Assembly: GCA_023458215.1 (NCBI GenBank)
Contig: JAEXAJ010000027.1
Location: 1 to 35,906, forward strand
Source: Bacteroidota bacterium
Lineage (GTDB): Bacteria > Bacteroidota > Bacteroidia > Bacteroidales > Bacteroidaceae
Length of the DNA: 35,906 bases
Direction of reading: 5' to 3'
Of this stretch, positions 15,667-24,797 are shown piece by piece. Made by a program: the position numbers and the translations under genes. The notes under the pieces are model-generated. The model had not been told where the DNA came from. It made no database searches and saw only the letters and a list, made by a program, of their open reading frames with translations. Numbering within the stretch: the stretch's first letter is position 1; every line of letters begins with the position of its first letter.

Positions 15667-18048
15667 ATGATACGCCTGCTGCTATTGTTAGCACTGCTGC
15701 TCTGTGGAAATCTTACCACGATGGCAGCCAATGTAACCTATCCCGTTCATGGAAAAGTAATCGACAAGCAATCCCGCCGTCCGGTGGCCTATGCCAATGT
15801 ATTTGTAACGGGCATCCCCGGGAAAGGCGCATCTACCGATTCGCTGGGTGTATTTCGTATAGAACAAGTACCTCCGGGCATTTACCGTTTTGAAGCCTCT
15901 TGCATAGGCTATCGCACAGTTTCCACCGCCGAATACATTGTGTCTGCCTCCACTCCGTCCATTGAGATAGAGATGGAGGAAGATGCCAATATGCTTTCAA
16001 CGGTGGTGGTGATGCCCTCCCCTTTCCGGCGCAGTCTGGAAAGTCCGGTAAGCATGCGCATCATCGGCTTGCAGGAAATAGAAAAAAGTCCGGGAGCCAA
16101 CCGCGATGTTTCGCGTATCGTCCGCTCCTATCCCGGCGTTTCTTTCTCCCCTATCGGCTATCGCAACGACTTGATCGTGCGCGGTGGTTCACCTTCGGAG
16201 AATCGTTTCTACATGGATGGCATCGAGATACCCAACATCAACCACTTTGCCACGCAAGGCGCTTCGGGCGGCCCGGTGAGCATTGTCAACGCCGACTTAA
16301 TCCGCGAAATCACCTTCTATACAGGCGCTTTCCCCGCCAACCGTTCCGGCGCACTGAGTTCCGTGCTCGACTTCCGGCTGAAAGACGGTAATCCCGACAA
16401 ACAAGCGTTCAAAGCCACCATCGGCGCTTCCGAAGTTTCATTAAGCGGAACGGGGCACCTAAGCGATCGCACCACGTACCTTTTCTCCGCCCGCCAGTCT
16501 TACCTGCAACTCTTATTCAAAGCCCTGGGACTCCCCTTCCTGCCCAATTTCATAGACGGACAATTCAAAGTGAAAACCAAGTTTTCCGAACACGACGAAC
16601 TGACGCTGCTCGGCTTGGTGGGTATCGACAAGATGAAACTGAACACCAGCGAGAAAGGAGAAGAAGCAGAATACCTGCTCAGTTACCTGCCCACCATCAA
16701 TCAGGAGACCTTTACCCTGGGAGCATCTTATCGGCATTACAGCGGCAAGCATGTGCAATCCCTCATCCTCAGCCACAACTATCTGAATAACCGTAACATC
16801 AAGTACCGCAACAACGACGACTCTTCGGAAGACAACCTGACGTTGCGCCTCCGTTCGGTAGAACAGAAAACAACCTTGCGCTTCGAAAACCAGACCAATC
16901 TCGGACAATGGACATTGCGTGAAGGTGGAGAGTTGAACAATTCTATTTACAGTAACAACTCCCGTCAGAAGATTTTCGGCAATTCGGGTATACTATCCGT
17001 TTACGAAACCTCTCTCAACATTTTCAGTTGGGGCGCTTTCTTCTCTTCCGATTATACCACTGCCGACAAACGCCTGGCACTCTCTGCCGGCATACGCATG
17101 GACGGCAATACGTATAACAGCGAAATGAAACAACCTTGGAAGCAACTATCTCCCCGCCTCTCCGCTTCCTACAAACTTACCGAACAATGGACGTTAAGCG
17201 GAAACGCGGGATTATACCATCAGTTGCCTCCCTACACCGCTTTAGGCTATAAAGACAATGAAGGTGTCTACCTCAACAAGCACTTGAAATACATGCAGGT
17301 GCTCGAAAGCAGTATCGGCCTGGATTGGCATTTTCAAGACCGTTTCATGATATCAGCCGAAGGCTTCTTCAAGCGTTACAGCCGGATTCCGCTCTCTTTG
17401 CAAGATAATATCCCGCTGGCATGCAAGGGCAATGACTACGGTGTGGTAGGTAACGAAGCACTCGCTTCCACCGCCAACGGCCGGGCATACGGTTTGGAAA
17501 CCATGTTCCGTTGGCAGGCATCGGGCCGATTCAACCTCGTGTCTTCCCTTACCCTGTTCCGCAGCGAATACCGCAACCGTTCGGAAGCCGAATATATTTC
17601 GTCGGCATGGGACAACCGTTTTATCCTTAACATGAGCGGTACTTACAACCTGCCTCGCCGATGGAGCATAGGCGGCAAAGTAAGTTATATCGGCGGAGCT
17701 CCTTACACCCCGTACGATGTAGAGAAGTCCTCATTGGTAGAAGCGTGGGATGCCAAAGGTCAACCCTATTATGACTACTCCCGCTACAACACCGAACGAC
17801 TTCCCAACTTCGCCCAACTGGACTTGCGTGTGGATAAGTCTTTCTACTTCCGTCGTTGCATGGTAGGTATCTACCTCGATATACAAAACATTACCGGCAA
17901 CAAACTCAAGCAAGCGGATGTGATTATGAGCACGGGAACTATCGAGAATCCTTCGGCTCCCGTCGGCGAACAACGCTACAAAATGAAGTACCTGAAACAA
18001 GAAAGCGGAACAGTGCTTCCTACGCTGGGCGTTACGGTTGAGTTTTAG
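15667..18048 (+). CDS. TonB-dependent outer-membrane receptor
   Basis: The 793-residue protein has a signal peptide (MIRLLLLLALLLCGNL to MAAN) and a carboxypeptidase-regulatory-like domain (about 25-110, YPVHGKVIDKQSRRPVAYANV and FRIEQVPPGIYRFEASCIGYR). A plug domain follows (about 125-235, SRIVRSYPGVSFSP, NDLIVRGGSPSENRFYMDG), then a 22-strand-type barrel to the terminal VTVEF with the final aromatic. It lacks the usual SusC length (about 1000) and has no SusD gene beside it, so it is a non-SusC importer of an unknown ligand such as a metal chelate or cofactor. It begins 13 nt after fcl and is likely read from the same transcript. Confidence 0.9.
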   Translation: MIRLLLLLALLLCGNLTTMAANVTYPVHGKVIDKQSRRPVAYANVFVTGIPGKGASTDSLGVFRIEQVPPGIYRFEASCIGYRTVSTAEYIVSASTPSIEIEMEEDANMLSTVVVMPSPFRRSLESPVSMRIIGLQEIEKSPGANRDVSRIVRSYPGVSFSPIGYRNDLIVRGGSPSENRFYMDGIEIPNINHFATQGASGGPVSIVNADLIREITFYTGAFPANRSGALSSVLDFRLKDGNPDKQAFKATIGASEVSLSGTGHLSDRTTYLFSARQSYLQLLFKALGLPFLPNFIDGQFKVKTKFSEHDELTLLGLVGIDKMKLNTSEKGEEAEYLLSYLPTINQETFTLGASYRHYSGKHVQSLILSHNYLNNRNIKYRNNDDSSEDNLTLRLRSVEQKTTLRFENQTNLGQWTLREGGELNNSIYSNNSRQKIFGNSGILSVYETSLNIFSWGAFFSSDYTTADKRLALSAGIRMDGNTYNSEMKQPWKQLSPRLSASYKLTEQWTLSGNAGLYHQLPPYTALGYKDNEGVYLNKHLKYMQVLESSIGLDWHFQDRFMISAEGFFKRYSRIPLSLQDNIPLACKGNDYGVVGNEALASTANGRAYGLETMFRWQASGRFNLVSSLTLFRSEYRNRSEAEYISSAWDNRFILNMSGTYNLPRRWSIGGKVSYIGGAPYTPYDVEKSSLVEAWDAKGQPYYDYSRYNTERLPNFAQLDLRVDKSFYFRRCMVGIYLDIQNITGNKLKQADVIMSTGTIENPSAPVGEQRYKMKYLKQESGTVLPTLGVTVEF

Positions 18049-18084
18049 AAAAGAACTTTCATCAGACTATTTTCTGTTTAAAAG

Positions 18085-18115
18085 TTTGCTTTCTTTATAG
18101 AAACTCTTATATTTG
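18085..18115 (+). promoter_or_regulatory. Promoter of the acyl-CoA synthetase-sulfatase pair
   Basis: TTTG at 18085-18088 and TATATTTG at 18108-18115 are separated by 19 nt, an excellent match to the Bacteroides promoter. Transcription should start near 18122. That leaves only about 10 nt before the ATG at 18132 and about 22 nt before the ATG at 18144, which favours the second as the start codon. Confidence 0.75.
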
Positions 18116-18143
18116 CACAAATTTCAACTAAATGTGCAATATC

Positions 18144-19802
18144 ATGGAACAAAGTTTTATCGCCTATATAGAAAACAGTATTAAAACAAACTGGGATTTA
18201 GATGCCCTGACCGATTATAAAGGAGCTACCCTTCAATATAAAGATGTAGCCCGCAAGATAGAAAAGCTACATATCATTTTTGAAGCAAGCGGTATAAAGA
18301 AAGGCGATAAGATTGCTGTCTGCGGCCGCAACAGTTCGCACTGGGGAGTAACGTTTCTTGCCGTAGTAACGTATGGAGCTGTGATAGTGCCCATCTTGCA
18401 CGAATTCAAGGCGGATAACATTCATAACATCGTCAACCATTCCGAGGCCAAACTTCTGTTTGTGGGTGACATGGTTTGGGAGAATCTCAATGAAAACGCC
18501 ATGCCGTTATTAGAAGGCATTATGCTGATGACCGACTTCTCCATCATCGTATCCCGCACCGAAAAGCTGGATTATGCGCGCGACCACCTCAACGAGATGT
18601 TCGGAAAGAAATACCCCAAGAACTTCCGCAAGGAGCACGTTTCTTATCACAGAGACCAGCCCGAAGAACTGGCGGTTATCAATTATACTTCGGGCACTAC
18701 CAGCTACTCGAAAGGCGTGATGCTGCCCTACCGCAGCCTTTGGTCGAATACCAAGTTTGCCTTCGAGGTACTGACGCTGAATGCCGGCGACAAGCTCGTC
18801 TCCATGTTACCGATGGCTCACATGTATGGATTGGCATTCGAGTTCCTTTATGAATTTGCGGCCGGCTGCCACATCTACTACCTCACCCGCATGCCCAGTC
18901 CGAAGATCATCTTCCAGGCATTTGCCGAGGTGAAGCCCAACTTGGTTATCGCCGTCCCCCTCATCATCGAAAAGATTATTAAGAAAAACGTACTGCCCAA
19001 GCTCGAAACTCCTACCATGAAGTTGCTCTTGAAAGTGCCTTTTATCAATGATAAAATAAAAGCGACGGTTCGCGAGCAAGTAGTCAATGCCTTTGGCGGC
19101 AACTTTGCCGAAGTGGTGGTAGGTGGTGCTGCCTTCAACCAGGAGGTAGAACAATTCCTGCAAATGATAGATTTCCCCTATACCGTGGGATATGGAATGA
19201 CGGAATGCGGGCCTATCATCTGTTATGAAGACTGGACACGCTTCAAGCCCGGTTCTTGCGGAAAAGCCGTGCCGCGTATGGAGGTAAAAATCCTCTCACC
19301 CGATCCTGAAAATATTCCGGGAGAGATTGTTTGCCGCGGTGCCAATGTGATGCTGGGTTATTATAAGAACGATGAAGCCACACGCGAGGTACTCGATGCA
19401 GACGGTTGGTTGCATACCGGCGACCTTGCCCTGATGGATGCCGAAGGGAATGTAACCATCAAAGGACGCAGCAAGAACATGCTTCTCGGCCCAAGCGGAC
19501 AAAACATCTACCCCGAAGAGATAGAGGATAAGTTGAACAATATGCCGTATGTAGCCGAAAGTATCATTGTACAGCAGAACGAAAGACTGGTCGGTCTGGT
19601 TTACCCCGACTTTGACGAAGCTTTTGCCCACGGACTGAACAATGACGATATCGAACGCCTGATGGAAGAAAACCGTGTTGCCTTAAACACCGAACTTCCC
19701 GCATACAGCCAGATATTCAAGATGAAGATCTATCCCGAAGAGTTTGAGAAGACACCGAAGAAATCTATCAAACGCTTCTTATATCAAGAGGCGAAAGGAT
19801 AA
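18144..19802 (+). CDS. Long-chain acyl-CoA synthetase/AMP-binding enzyme
   Basis: The 552-residue adenylate-forming enzyme activates a carboxylic acid, probably a fatty acid, with ATP and CoA. The P-loop motif is INYTSGTTSYSKGVMLP, close to the usual YTSGTTGxxKG. The adenylate motif is GYGMTECGPIICYE, and the hinge region holds DGWLHTGDLALMD and IKGRSKNMLL. The catalytic lysine is expected in KTPKKSIKRFLY near the C-terminus. No signal peptide is present, so it is cytoplasmic. The start at 18144 is favoured by the promoter position; the ATG at 18132 adds four residues. It is followed after 33 nt by the sulfatase fusion gene. Confidence 0.9.
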   Translation: MEQSFIAYIENSIKTNWDLDALTDYKGATLQYKDVARKIEKLHIIFEASGIKKGDKIAVCGRNSSHWGVTFLAVVTYGAVIVPILHEFKADNIHNIVNHSEAKLLFVGDMVWENLNENAMPLLEGIMLMTDFSIIVSRTEKLDYARDHLNEMFGKKYPKNFRKEHVSYHRDQPEELAVINYTSGTTSYSKGVMLPYRSLWSNTKFAFEVLTLNAGDKLVSMLPMAHMYGLAFEFLYEFAAGCHIYYLTRMPSPKIIFQAFAEVKPNLVIAVPLIIEKIIKKNVLPKLETPTMKLLLKVPFINDKIKATVREQVVNAFGGNFAEVVVGGAAFNQEVEQFLQMIDFPYTVGYGMTECGPIICYEDWTRFKPGSCGKAVPRMEVKILSPDPENIPGEIVCRGANVMLGYYKNDEATREVLDADGWLHTGDLALMDAEGNVTIKGRSKNMLLGPSGQNIYPEEIEDKLNNMPYVAESIIVQQNERLVGLVYPDFDEAFAHGLNNDDIERLMEENRVALNTELPAYSQIFKMKIYPEEFEKTPKKSIKRFLYQEAKG

Positions 19803-19835
19803 CCGAATTTCATACTAACCTACTATTGTATCTAA

Positions 19836-22547
19836 ATGAAAAGCGAAATATTATTAGCTACCGCCATGCTGCCTATAGGCGGGATGGCGGCGGAAGCTCA
19901 TAGTGCAACTGCACACGGAGAAAAACAGCCCAATATCATTCTATTCCTGGTGGACGACATGGGATGGCAAGATACCTCCCTACCTTTCTGGACGCAACGC
20001 ACCCGGTATAATGATACCTATCATACCCCCAATATGGAGCGCATGGCTACACAGGGCAAGATGTTTACGCAAGCCTATGCCTGTAGTATCAGTTCGCCTA
20101 CACGCGTCAGCCTCTTTACGGGAATGAATGCTGCCCGACACCGGGTGACAAGTTGGACCCTGCGCAAAAACACCACGCACGAACAACCGGACTCCCTTCT
20201 GATTTATCCCGAATGGAATGTAAACGGTATCTGCCAAGAAGCGGGTGTTGAACGAACTACGCAGGTAACCTCTCTGGCACAATTGCTCAAAGACAACAAC
20301 TACCACACCATCCACTGCGGAAAAGCCCATTTCGGTGCCGAAGGCACTCCGGGAGCCGATCCTCTGAAAATGGGATTCGACGTGAATATTGCCGGACATG
20401 CTGCCGGTTCACCCGCCAGCTATTTGGGAGAAGAAAATTATGGCAACAGGTACGATGGCAAAAGTCCGTTAGCTGCTGTTCCCGGCTTGGAACAATATCA
20501 CGGCACAGACACTTTCTTGAGCGAAGCCCTCACGCTGGAAGCCAAGAAAGCACTGGACGATGCACGGCAGATAGACAAGCCTTTTTTCTTGTATATGGCA
20601 CATTATGCCATCCATACGCCTATACAGCCCGATATGCGTTTCTATCAGAAATATCTGGACAAGGGTCTGCCCCCGGTAGAAGCTGCTTATGCCACGCTTA
20701 TCGAAGGCATGGATAAGAGTTTGGGAGACCTGATGGATTATTTGGACGAAAATCATCTGACGGACAATACAATCCTTCTTTTCATGTCAGACAATGGTGG
20801 TCTTGCAGCCCACACCCGCGCGGGGCAACTGCATACGCAAAACTACCCGCTCAACAGTGGAAAAGGTTCGGCCTATGAGGGTGGTGTGCGCGAGCCAATG
20901 ATTGTTCGCTGGCCGGGAGTTGTAAAGCCCAATACTACCTGCGACCACTATGTGATGATAGAAGATTTCTTCCCCACCATTCTCGAAATGGCCGGTGTAG
21001 ATCATTACGAAACCGTACAGCAACGGGATGGCATCAGCTTCATGCCTCTGCTCACCGAGAAGAGCGAAATGCAAAATCGGGATATCTACTGGCATTATCC
21101 CAATAGTTGGGGGCCCTCCGGTCCCGGTATCGGAGCAACCTGCTCCATTCGTTCCGGCAACTGGAAACTGATCTATTATTTTGGTGACGGCAAGCGTGAA
21201 CTGTTCAATATCGCTGCCGATATCAGCGAAAAGCATGACAGGGCTCAGGAGGAACCGGAAATCGTACGGTTGCTCTCACAGAAACTAGGTGATTACCTCC
21301 GCTCGGTAGACGCTCAACGCCCCCTCTTACGCGCTACCCGCCAACCGGCACCTTGGCCGGACGAAATAAAGCCTGCCGCCGGTTCCAAACATCGTTCTCC
21401 CCGAACCGATCACGGCCCGGCAGGAGTCAATCTTTCCATTTGGAAGAACATCTCTACCCAAAAGACTGACACCGTAGGAAGCACGATTTTCAATTTGGGA
21501 GCCTTCTCTGCCATGAACCGCTTGGATGGTTTGGGCATCAATATACTCAGTGCTGTTGTGGGCAGAGATGCAAACGGGGTACAACTGGCGGGCATCTCCA
21601 ATATGGTAGGCGGAAGTATGCGCGGCGTTCAGGTGGCAGGTATCAGCAATATAAACGGAAACAATCTCACCGGGCTATCGGTATCGGGACTGGTGGGTAT
21701 TAGCGGAAACGATGCCCGGGGTGCCATGCTCTCAGGTTTGACTAATATCAGCGGAAATAATACGCAGGGACTCATCTTAGGCGGATTGATGAACATCAGT
21801 GGGGATAACTCCTCCGGTGTACACTTTGCCGGACTTGCCAATATCTCAGGCGGCAGCTTTAGAGGGCTTGCTTCTTCGGGGTTGATGAGCGTGGTCGGAA
21901 AAGACTTGAAAGGGGTACAACTTTCCGGTCTGACCAACATCACAGGGGAGGATATGTACGGTATTCAAATCTCAGGTTTGGGCAATGTGGTAGGTGGTAC
22001 AGCCAGGGGCGTGCAACTATCCCCTGCCAATATAGCTACGCACGCTAAAGGTCTTCAGATAGGTTTATTCAATTATTACAAAGAAAGTTTGGATGGTTTC
22101 CAGTTAGGACTGGTCAATGCCAACCCGCATACGAAAGTGCAAATGATGGTTTTCGGCGGAAACGCTACTAAACTGAACGTAGGCGCGCGCTTTAAGAACA
22201 ACAGGCTCTATACGATTCTTGGAGGGGGTACGCATTACCTGGATTTTGGTGATAAGTTCTCGGCTGCGCTGTTTTATCGTGCGGGTATTGAGTTGCCGCT
22301 CTACAAACAGTTGTTTATCAGTGGAGATTTGGGGTATCAGCATATAGAGACTTTCAAGAACAAAGATTATGGCATTCCTGCACGCCTGTATGCCTTACAA
22401 GCTCGTGTCAATCTGGAATATCGGCTCAATGAGGCTTTGGGCGTTTTCGTTACAGGAGGTTACGGCGGCAGCCGCTATTATACCAAAGGGGCTACTTACG
22501 ACAAAGGGATGATTGTCGAAGGAGGAGTGGTGTTGTTTAAATACTAA
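19836..22547 (+). CDS. S1 sulfatase fused to a surface-repeat and outer-membrane barrel domain
   Basis: A single 903-residue frame. Residues about 30-515 are an S1 sulfatase. Metal ligands are D40-D41 (FLVDDMGW), and the sulfatase signature is SSPTRVSLFTG with S86 as the serine to be turned into formylglycine. K163 and H165 (GKAHFG) and the MSDNGG metal motif follow. A weak signal peptide (MKSEILLATAMLPIGGMAAEA) precedes it. From about residue 531 the sequence changes to a domain like the LA_2272-type surface-repeat proteins: NLGAFSAMNRLDGLGINI, nine 16-residue repeats from residue 581, three degenerate repeats, and a C-terminal barrel (YTILGGGTHYLDFGD onward) ending in VVLFKY. The second half is usually a separate protein, so the gene looks like a fusion. 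The substrate is unknown. Confidence 0.88.
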   Translation: MKSEILLATAMLPIGGMAAEAHSATAHGEKQPNIILFLVDDMGWQDTSLPFWTQRTRYNDTYHTPNMERMATQGKMFTQAYACSISSPTRVSLFTGMNAARHRVTSWTLRKNTTHEQPDSLLIYPEWNVNGICQEAGVERTTQVTSLAQLLKDNNYHTIHCGKAHFGAEGTPGADPLKMGFDVNIAGHAAGSPASYLGEENYGNRYDGKSPLAAVPGLEQYHGTDTFLSEALTLEAKKALDDARQIDKPFFLYMAHYAIHTPIQPDMRFYQKYLDKGLPPVEAAYATLIEGMDKSLGDLMDYLDENHLTDNTILLFMSDNGGLAAHTRAGQLHTQNYPLNSGKGSAYEGGVREPMIVRWPGVVKPNTTCDHYVMIEDFFPTILEMAGVDHYETVQQRDGISFMPLLTEKSEMQNRDIYWHYPNSWGPSGPGIGATCSIRSGNWKLIYYFGDGKRELFNIAADISEKHDRAQEEPEIVRLLSQKLGDYLRSVDAQRPLLRATRQPAPWPDEIKPAAGSKHRSPRTDHGPAGVNLSIWKNISTQKTDTVGSTIFNLGAFSAMNRLDGLGINILSAVVGRDANGVQLAGISNMVGGSMRGVQVAGISNINGNNLTGLSVSGLVGISGNDARGAMLSGLTNISGNNTQGLILGGLMNISGDNSSGVHFAGLANISGGSFRGLASSGLMSVVGKDLKGVQLSGLTNITGEDMYGIQISGLGNVVGGTARGVQLSPANIATHAKGLQIGLFNYYKESLDGFQLGLVNANPHTKVQMMVFGGNATKLNVGARFKNNRLYTILGGGTHYLDFGDKFSAALFYRAGIELPLYKQLFISGDLGYQHIETFKNKDYGIPARLYALQARVNLEYRLNEALGVFVTGGYGGSRYYTKGATYDKGMIVEGGVVLFKY
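21576..22007 (+). repeat. Nine 48-bp repeats coding 16-residue turns in the sulfatase fusion
   Basis: Nine consecutive units of exactly 16 residues follow the form GVQLAGLxNISGxxxx, for example GVQLAGISNMVGGSMR and GVQLSGLTNITGEDMY. They continue, less regular, to about 22130 (GLQIGLFNYYKESLD). The DNA copies have diverged, so this is an old protein repeat and not a recent tandem duplication. The pattern (G at position 1, hydrophobic at 2 and 4, G at 6, N at 9, G at 12) suggests a right-handed beta-solenoid or a strand-rich surface structure. Confidence 0.85.
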
Positions 22548-22562
22548 TTGCTGATTAAAACG

Positions 22563-22739
22563 GCTGGCATTGAGAACCAAATCAGCTGGCATTTACAGCT
22601 TCACCCCCCGGCATTTGCTACTGAATTCCCTGAGTTTTCAGTAGCAAATGCCGGGGGGGTGAAGTTTATAACAGCAGGCTTTTTAGTTCGATAAAGCAGG
22701 CAATCTACCTGAATAAAGCAGGCATTTTGCTTTATAACA
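22563..22739. repeat. Intergenic array with exact 22-nt periodicity
   Basis: Between the sulfatase fusion and fbp, the motif G-C-(T/A/C)-G-G-C recurs with GGC at 22566, 22588, 22610, then 22677, 22699 and 22721. Each neighbouring interval is 22 nt. The central jump of 67 nt equals three units plus one base, which is the extra G in the right arm of the inverted repeat. Left units read GCTGGCATT, right units read GCAGGC followed by a variable part ending ATAAA or ATAACA. There is no coding frame. The units are too short and degenerate for a CRISPR array. Confidence 0.7.
22599..22664. terminator. Long inverted repeat at the centre of the array
   Basis: The arms 22599-22625 and 22637-22664 are complementary over 27 bp with one bulged G (six C against seven G), closing an 11-nt loop. 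The stem is GC-rich at its base (CACCCCCCGG). It lies between two convergent genes, so it can act as a bidirectional terminator, though there is no long T-run. It may also extrude as a cruciform. Confidence 0.65.
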
Positions 22740-22761
22740 TGTGCCCTTCTTCCAAAAATAT

Positions 22762-24750
22762 TTATTGTTTCTCCTTAATAAATCCCGTTCGATAAGCCAC
22801 CAGCAACTTCTTCAAATCTTCTATCTGAGTGACGAGCACAGCACCTTTATCCGTGTCTTTCACCATCATACGCTGCGAATTGAATTCGATAACGAAAGTG
22901 GTGGATTTGATATCCTGCCCCTCCTCTATCGCCTTCTGGCTACTTTGAAAGGGTTCATGCTGCACCAACTGCAAACCATGCGAATGATAGACCAGCGTGT
23001 AACCGGCAATCCCCGTTTCGGGCTGATAGGCTTTTGAGAAACCGCCGTCTATCACCAGCAGCTTACCGTTGGCCTTGATGGGGCGTTCTCCTTTGATGGT
23101 CTTCACGGGGACGTGACCGTTGATGATATGCGAATGAGGCCCCGGCTCCACGCCGAACTCAGTGAGGATGCGGTCACACACTTCCGCTTCGTTGCGCAGG
23201 GAGTAATAGTAACCTTTGGTTTCTTTATGCAGACTCTTGTCCGCAATGAAATAGCGTTCGAAGGTAGCCATTTTGTCTTTGTCGAAAGAAGGCGCATCGG
23301 GTCCGCACCACATGTACCACACATAGTCGAGGGCAAATTGTTTCTCGGCAGAACCGTCTTCGTCGAAATAAGCGGTACGTATCAGTTGGTCGGTCTTTTG
23401 CAAAAGCTTATGTCCCCAGTACTCCTTCTTGCCGATACGGACATGCTTGAAACTGCCGTCTTCATTCAAAGGCACGGACGCATGAAAGAGCAGGTTGCTG
23501 TTGCAAACCAGATACATGCCTCCGTAAGTGAACAGGCAGCGCATGTGCTTTTTCATCTTCTCACTGTTCATGAAAGAGGTATGAATGCGGTGCACCAATT
23601 CCCGTTCTTCGTCCGAAAGGCGATACGGGTCGGCGGGGTCGATGGTGGGGAAGTTGGCATCGCGTAGCGGGTACTCCTTGCCTTCGTACACAAACACACC
23701 ACGCTCAAAGTCAATCTTATGCAGCAGCTTGCGGTTCTCCATGCCGAATTCCGGACGGCGGCTGATAATCTCCGCCTCCAACTTGAGCTGGATAACGGTG
23801 ATTGCCTTGTGCATCTGCGTTATCAGTCGCAGGGTCTTGTCGTTGTATTCCGAATCGGCAAAGTTCATCTTCGGTGCAAAGAGGGTGCAAGGATCGTCGG
23901 CATAGGTATCCATGGCAAAGGTGGCAAGCGGCAGGAGGTTGATGCCATAGCCGTCTTCCAAAGTCGCCAGGTTGGCATAGCGCATAGACATGCGGATGAC
24001 GTTGGCGATGCAAGCATCGTTGCCGGAGGCTGCGCCCATCCACAAGATGTCGTGGTTGCCCCACTGGATGTCGAAGTTATGATAATCGCACAGGGTATCC
24101 ATGATGATGTGCGCTCCCGGTCCGCGGTCGTAGATGTCGCCCACGATATGCAGCGAGTCGATCGTGAGGCGTTGGATGAGGTTGCACATGGCTACAATAA
24201 AGTCGTCGGCACGTTTCGTTGTGATAATGGTGCTGATAATGACATTGATATAGGCGTGCTTGTTGGGTTCGATGGTCGATTCGTGCAGCAATTCCTGAAT
24301 GATGTACGAGAATTCCGCCGGAAGCGCCTTGCGCACCTTAGAACGGGTATATTTGGAAGAAACGTTTTGGCAGACTTTCACCAACTGGTTCAGGGTAATC
24401 AAGTACCAGTCGTCCAAATCCGTTTCCCGCTCTTTTATCAGTTGCAATTTCTCTTCGGGGTAATAGATCAGCGTGCAGATCTCCTTCTTCTCACTCTCGC
24501 GCAAGGTATGGCCGAAGATCTCGTTCACCTTACGCTTTACGGCGCCGGACGCATTCTTCAGTACATGCTGAAAAGCTTCATATTCGCCGTGAATATCCGT
24601 CAAGAAGTGCTCCGTGCCTTTCGGCAGATTCAGGATCGCTTCCAGGTTAATGATTTCCGTACTGGCATCTGCGATAGTAGGAAAACTGCGTGACAATAGT
24701 TGCAGGTAACGCAGGTCATTGACTATACTTTCCGGAGTGATATTTCCCAT
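22762..24750 (-). CDS. fbp: Fructose-1,6-bisphosphatase, class III
   Basis: The 662-residue enzyme dephosphorylates fructose 1,6-bisphosphate in gluconeogenesis. It belongs to the large calcineurin-like class III found in Firmicutes and Bacteroides. Metal motifs are in order: LTDIHGEYEAF (about 55), IVGDIYDRGPGAH (about 205), QWGNHDILWMG (about 230) and INGHVPVK near 560. The start at MGNITPES (24750) is chosen; the frame is open for 35 more codons, but they overlap the upstream gene and have no family sequence. It lies 47 nt after the AspT/YidE-type gene and may be co-transcribed. The 3' end faces the 22-nt array. Confidence 0.95.
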   Translation of the reverse strand: MGNITPESIVNDLRYLQLLSRSFPTIADASTEIINLEAILNLPKGTEHFLTDIHGEYEAFQHVLKNASGAVKRKVNEIFGHTLRESEKKEICTLIYYPEEKLQLIKERETDLDDWYLITLNQLVKVCQNVSSKYTRSKVRKALPAEFSYIIQELLHESTIEPNKHAYINVIISTIITTKRADDFIVAMCNLIQRLTIDSLHIVGDIYDRGPGAHIIMDTLCDYHNFDIQWGNHDILWMGAASGNDACIANVIRMSMRYANLATLEDGYGINLLPLATFAMDTYADDPCTLFAPKMNFADSEYNDKTLRLITQMHKAITVIQLKLEAEIISRRPEFGMENRKLLHKIDFERGVFVYEGKEYPLRDANFPTIDPADPYRLSDEERELVHRIHTSFMNSEKMKKHMRCLFTYGGMYLVCNSNLLFHASVPLNEDGSFKHVRIGKKEYWGHKLLQKTDQLIRTAYFDEDGSAEKQFALDYVWYMWCGPDAPSFDKDKMATFERYFIADKSLHKETKGYYYSLRNEAEVCDRILTEFGVEPGPHSHIINGHVPVKTIKGERPIKANGKLLVIDGGFSKAYQPETGIAGYTLVYHSHGLQLVQHEPFQSSQKAIEEGQDIKSTTFVIEFNSQRMMVKDTDKGAVLVTQIEDLKKLLVAYRTGFIKEKQ

Positions 24751-24797
24751 GATATGATTTATGATTTTTGATTTATGATTTATCGGAAGTTTAGTAC

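Noticed and set aside
15667..18048. SusC of a polysaccharide utilisation locus
   Set aside because: The protein is about 200 residues too short and no SusD-like gene follows.
22563..22739. CRISPR array
   Set aside because: Units are 22 nt with degenerate sequence and no repeat-spacer division, and no cas genes are nearby.
23719..24693. 324-residue ORF antisense to fbp
   Set aside because: It is a shadow of the GC-richer fbp coding strand; fbp has all its metal motifs on the other strand.
24750..24785. Direct repeats of ATGATTTATGATTT type upstream of fbp
   Set aside because: Short, low-complexity AT repeats with only two to three copies; no clear function.
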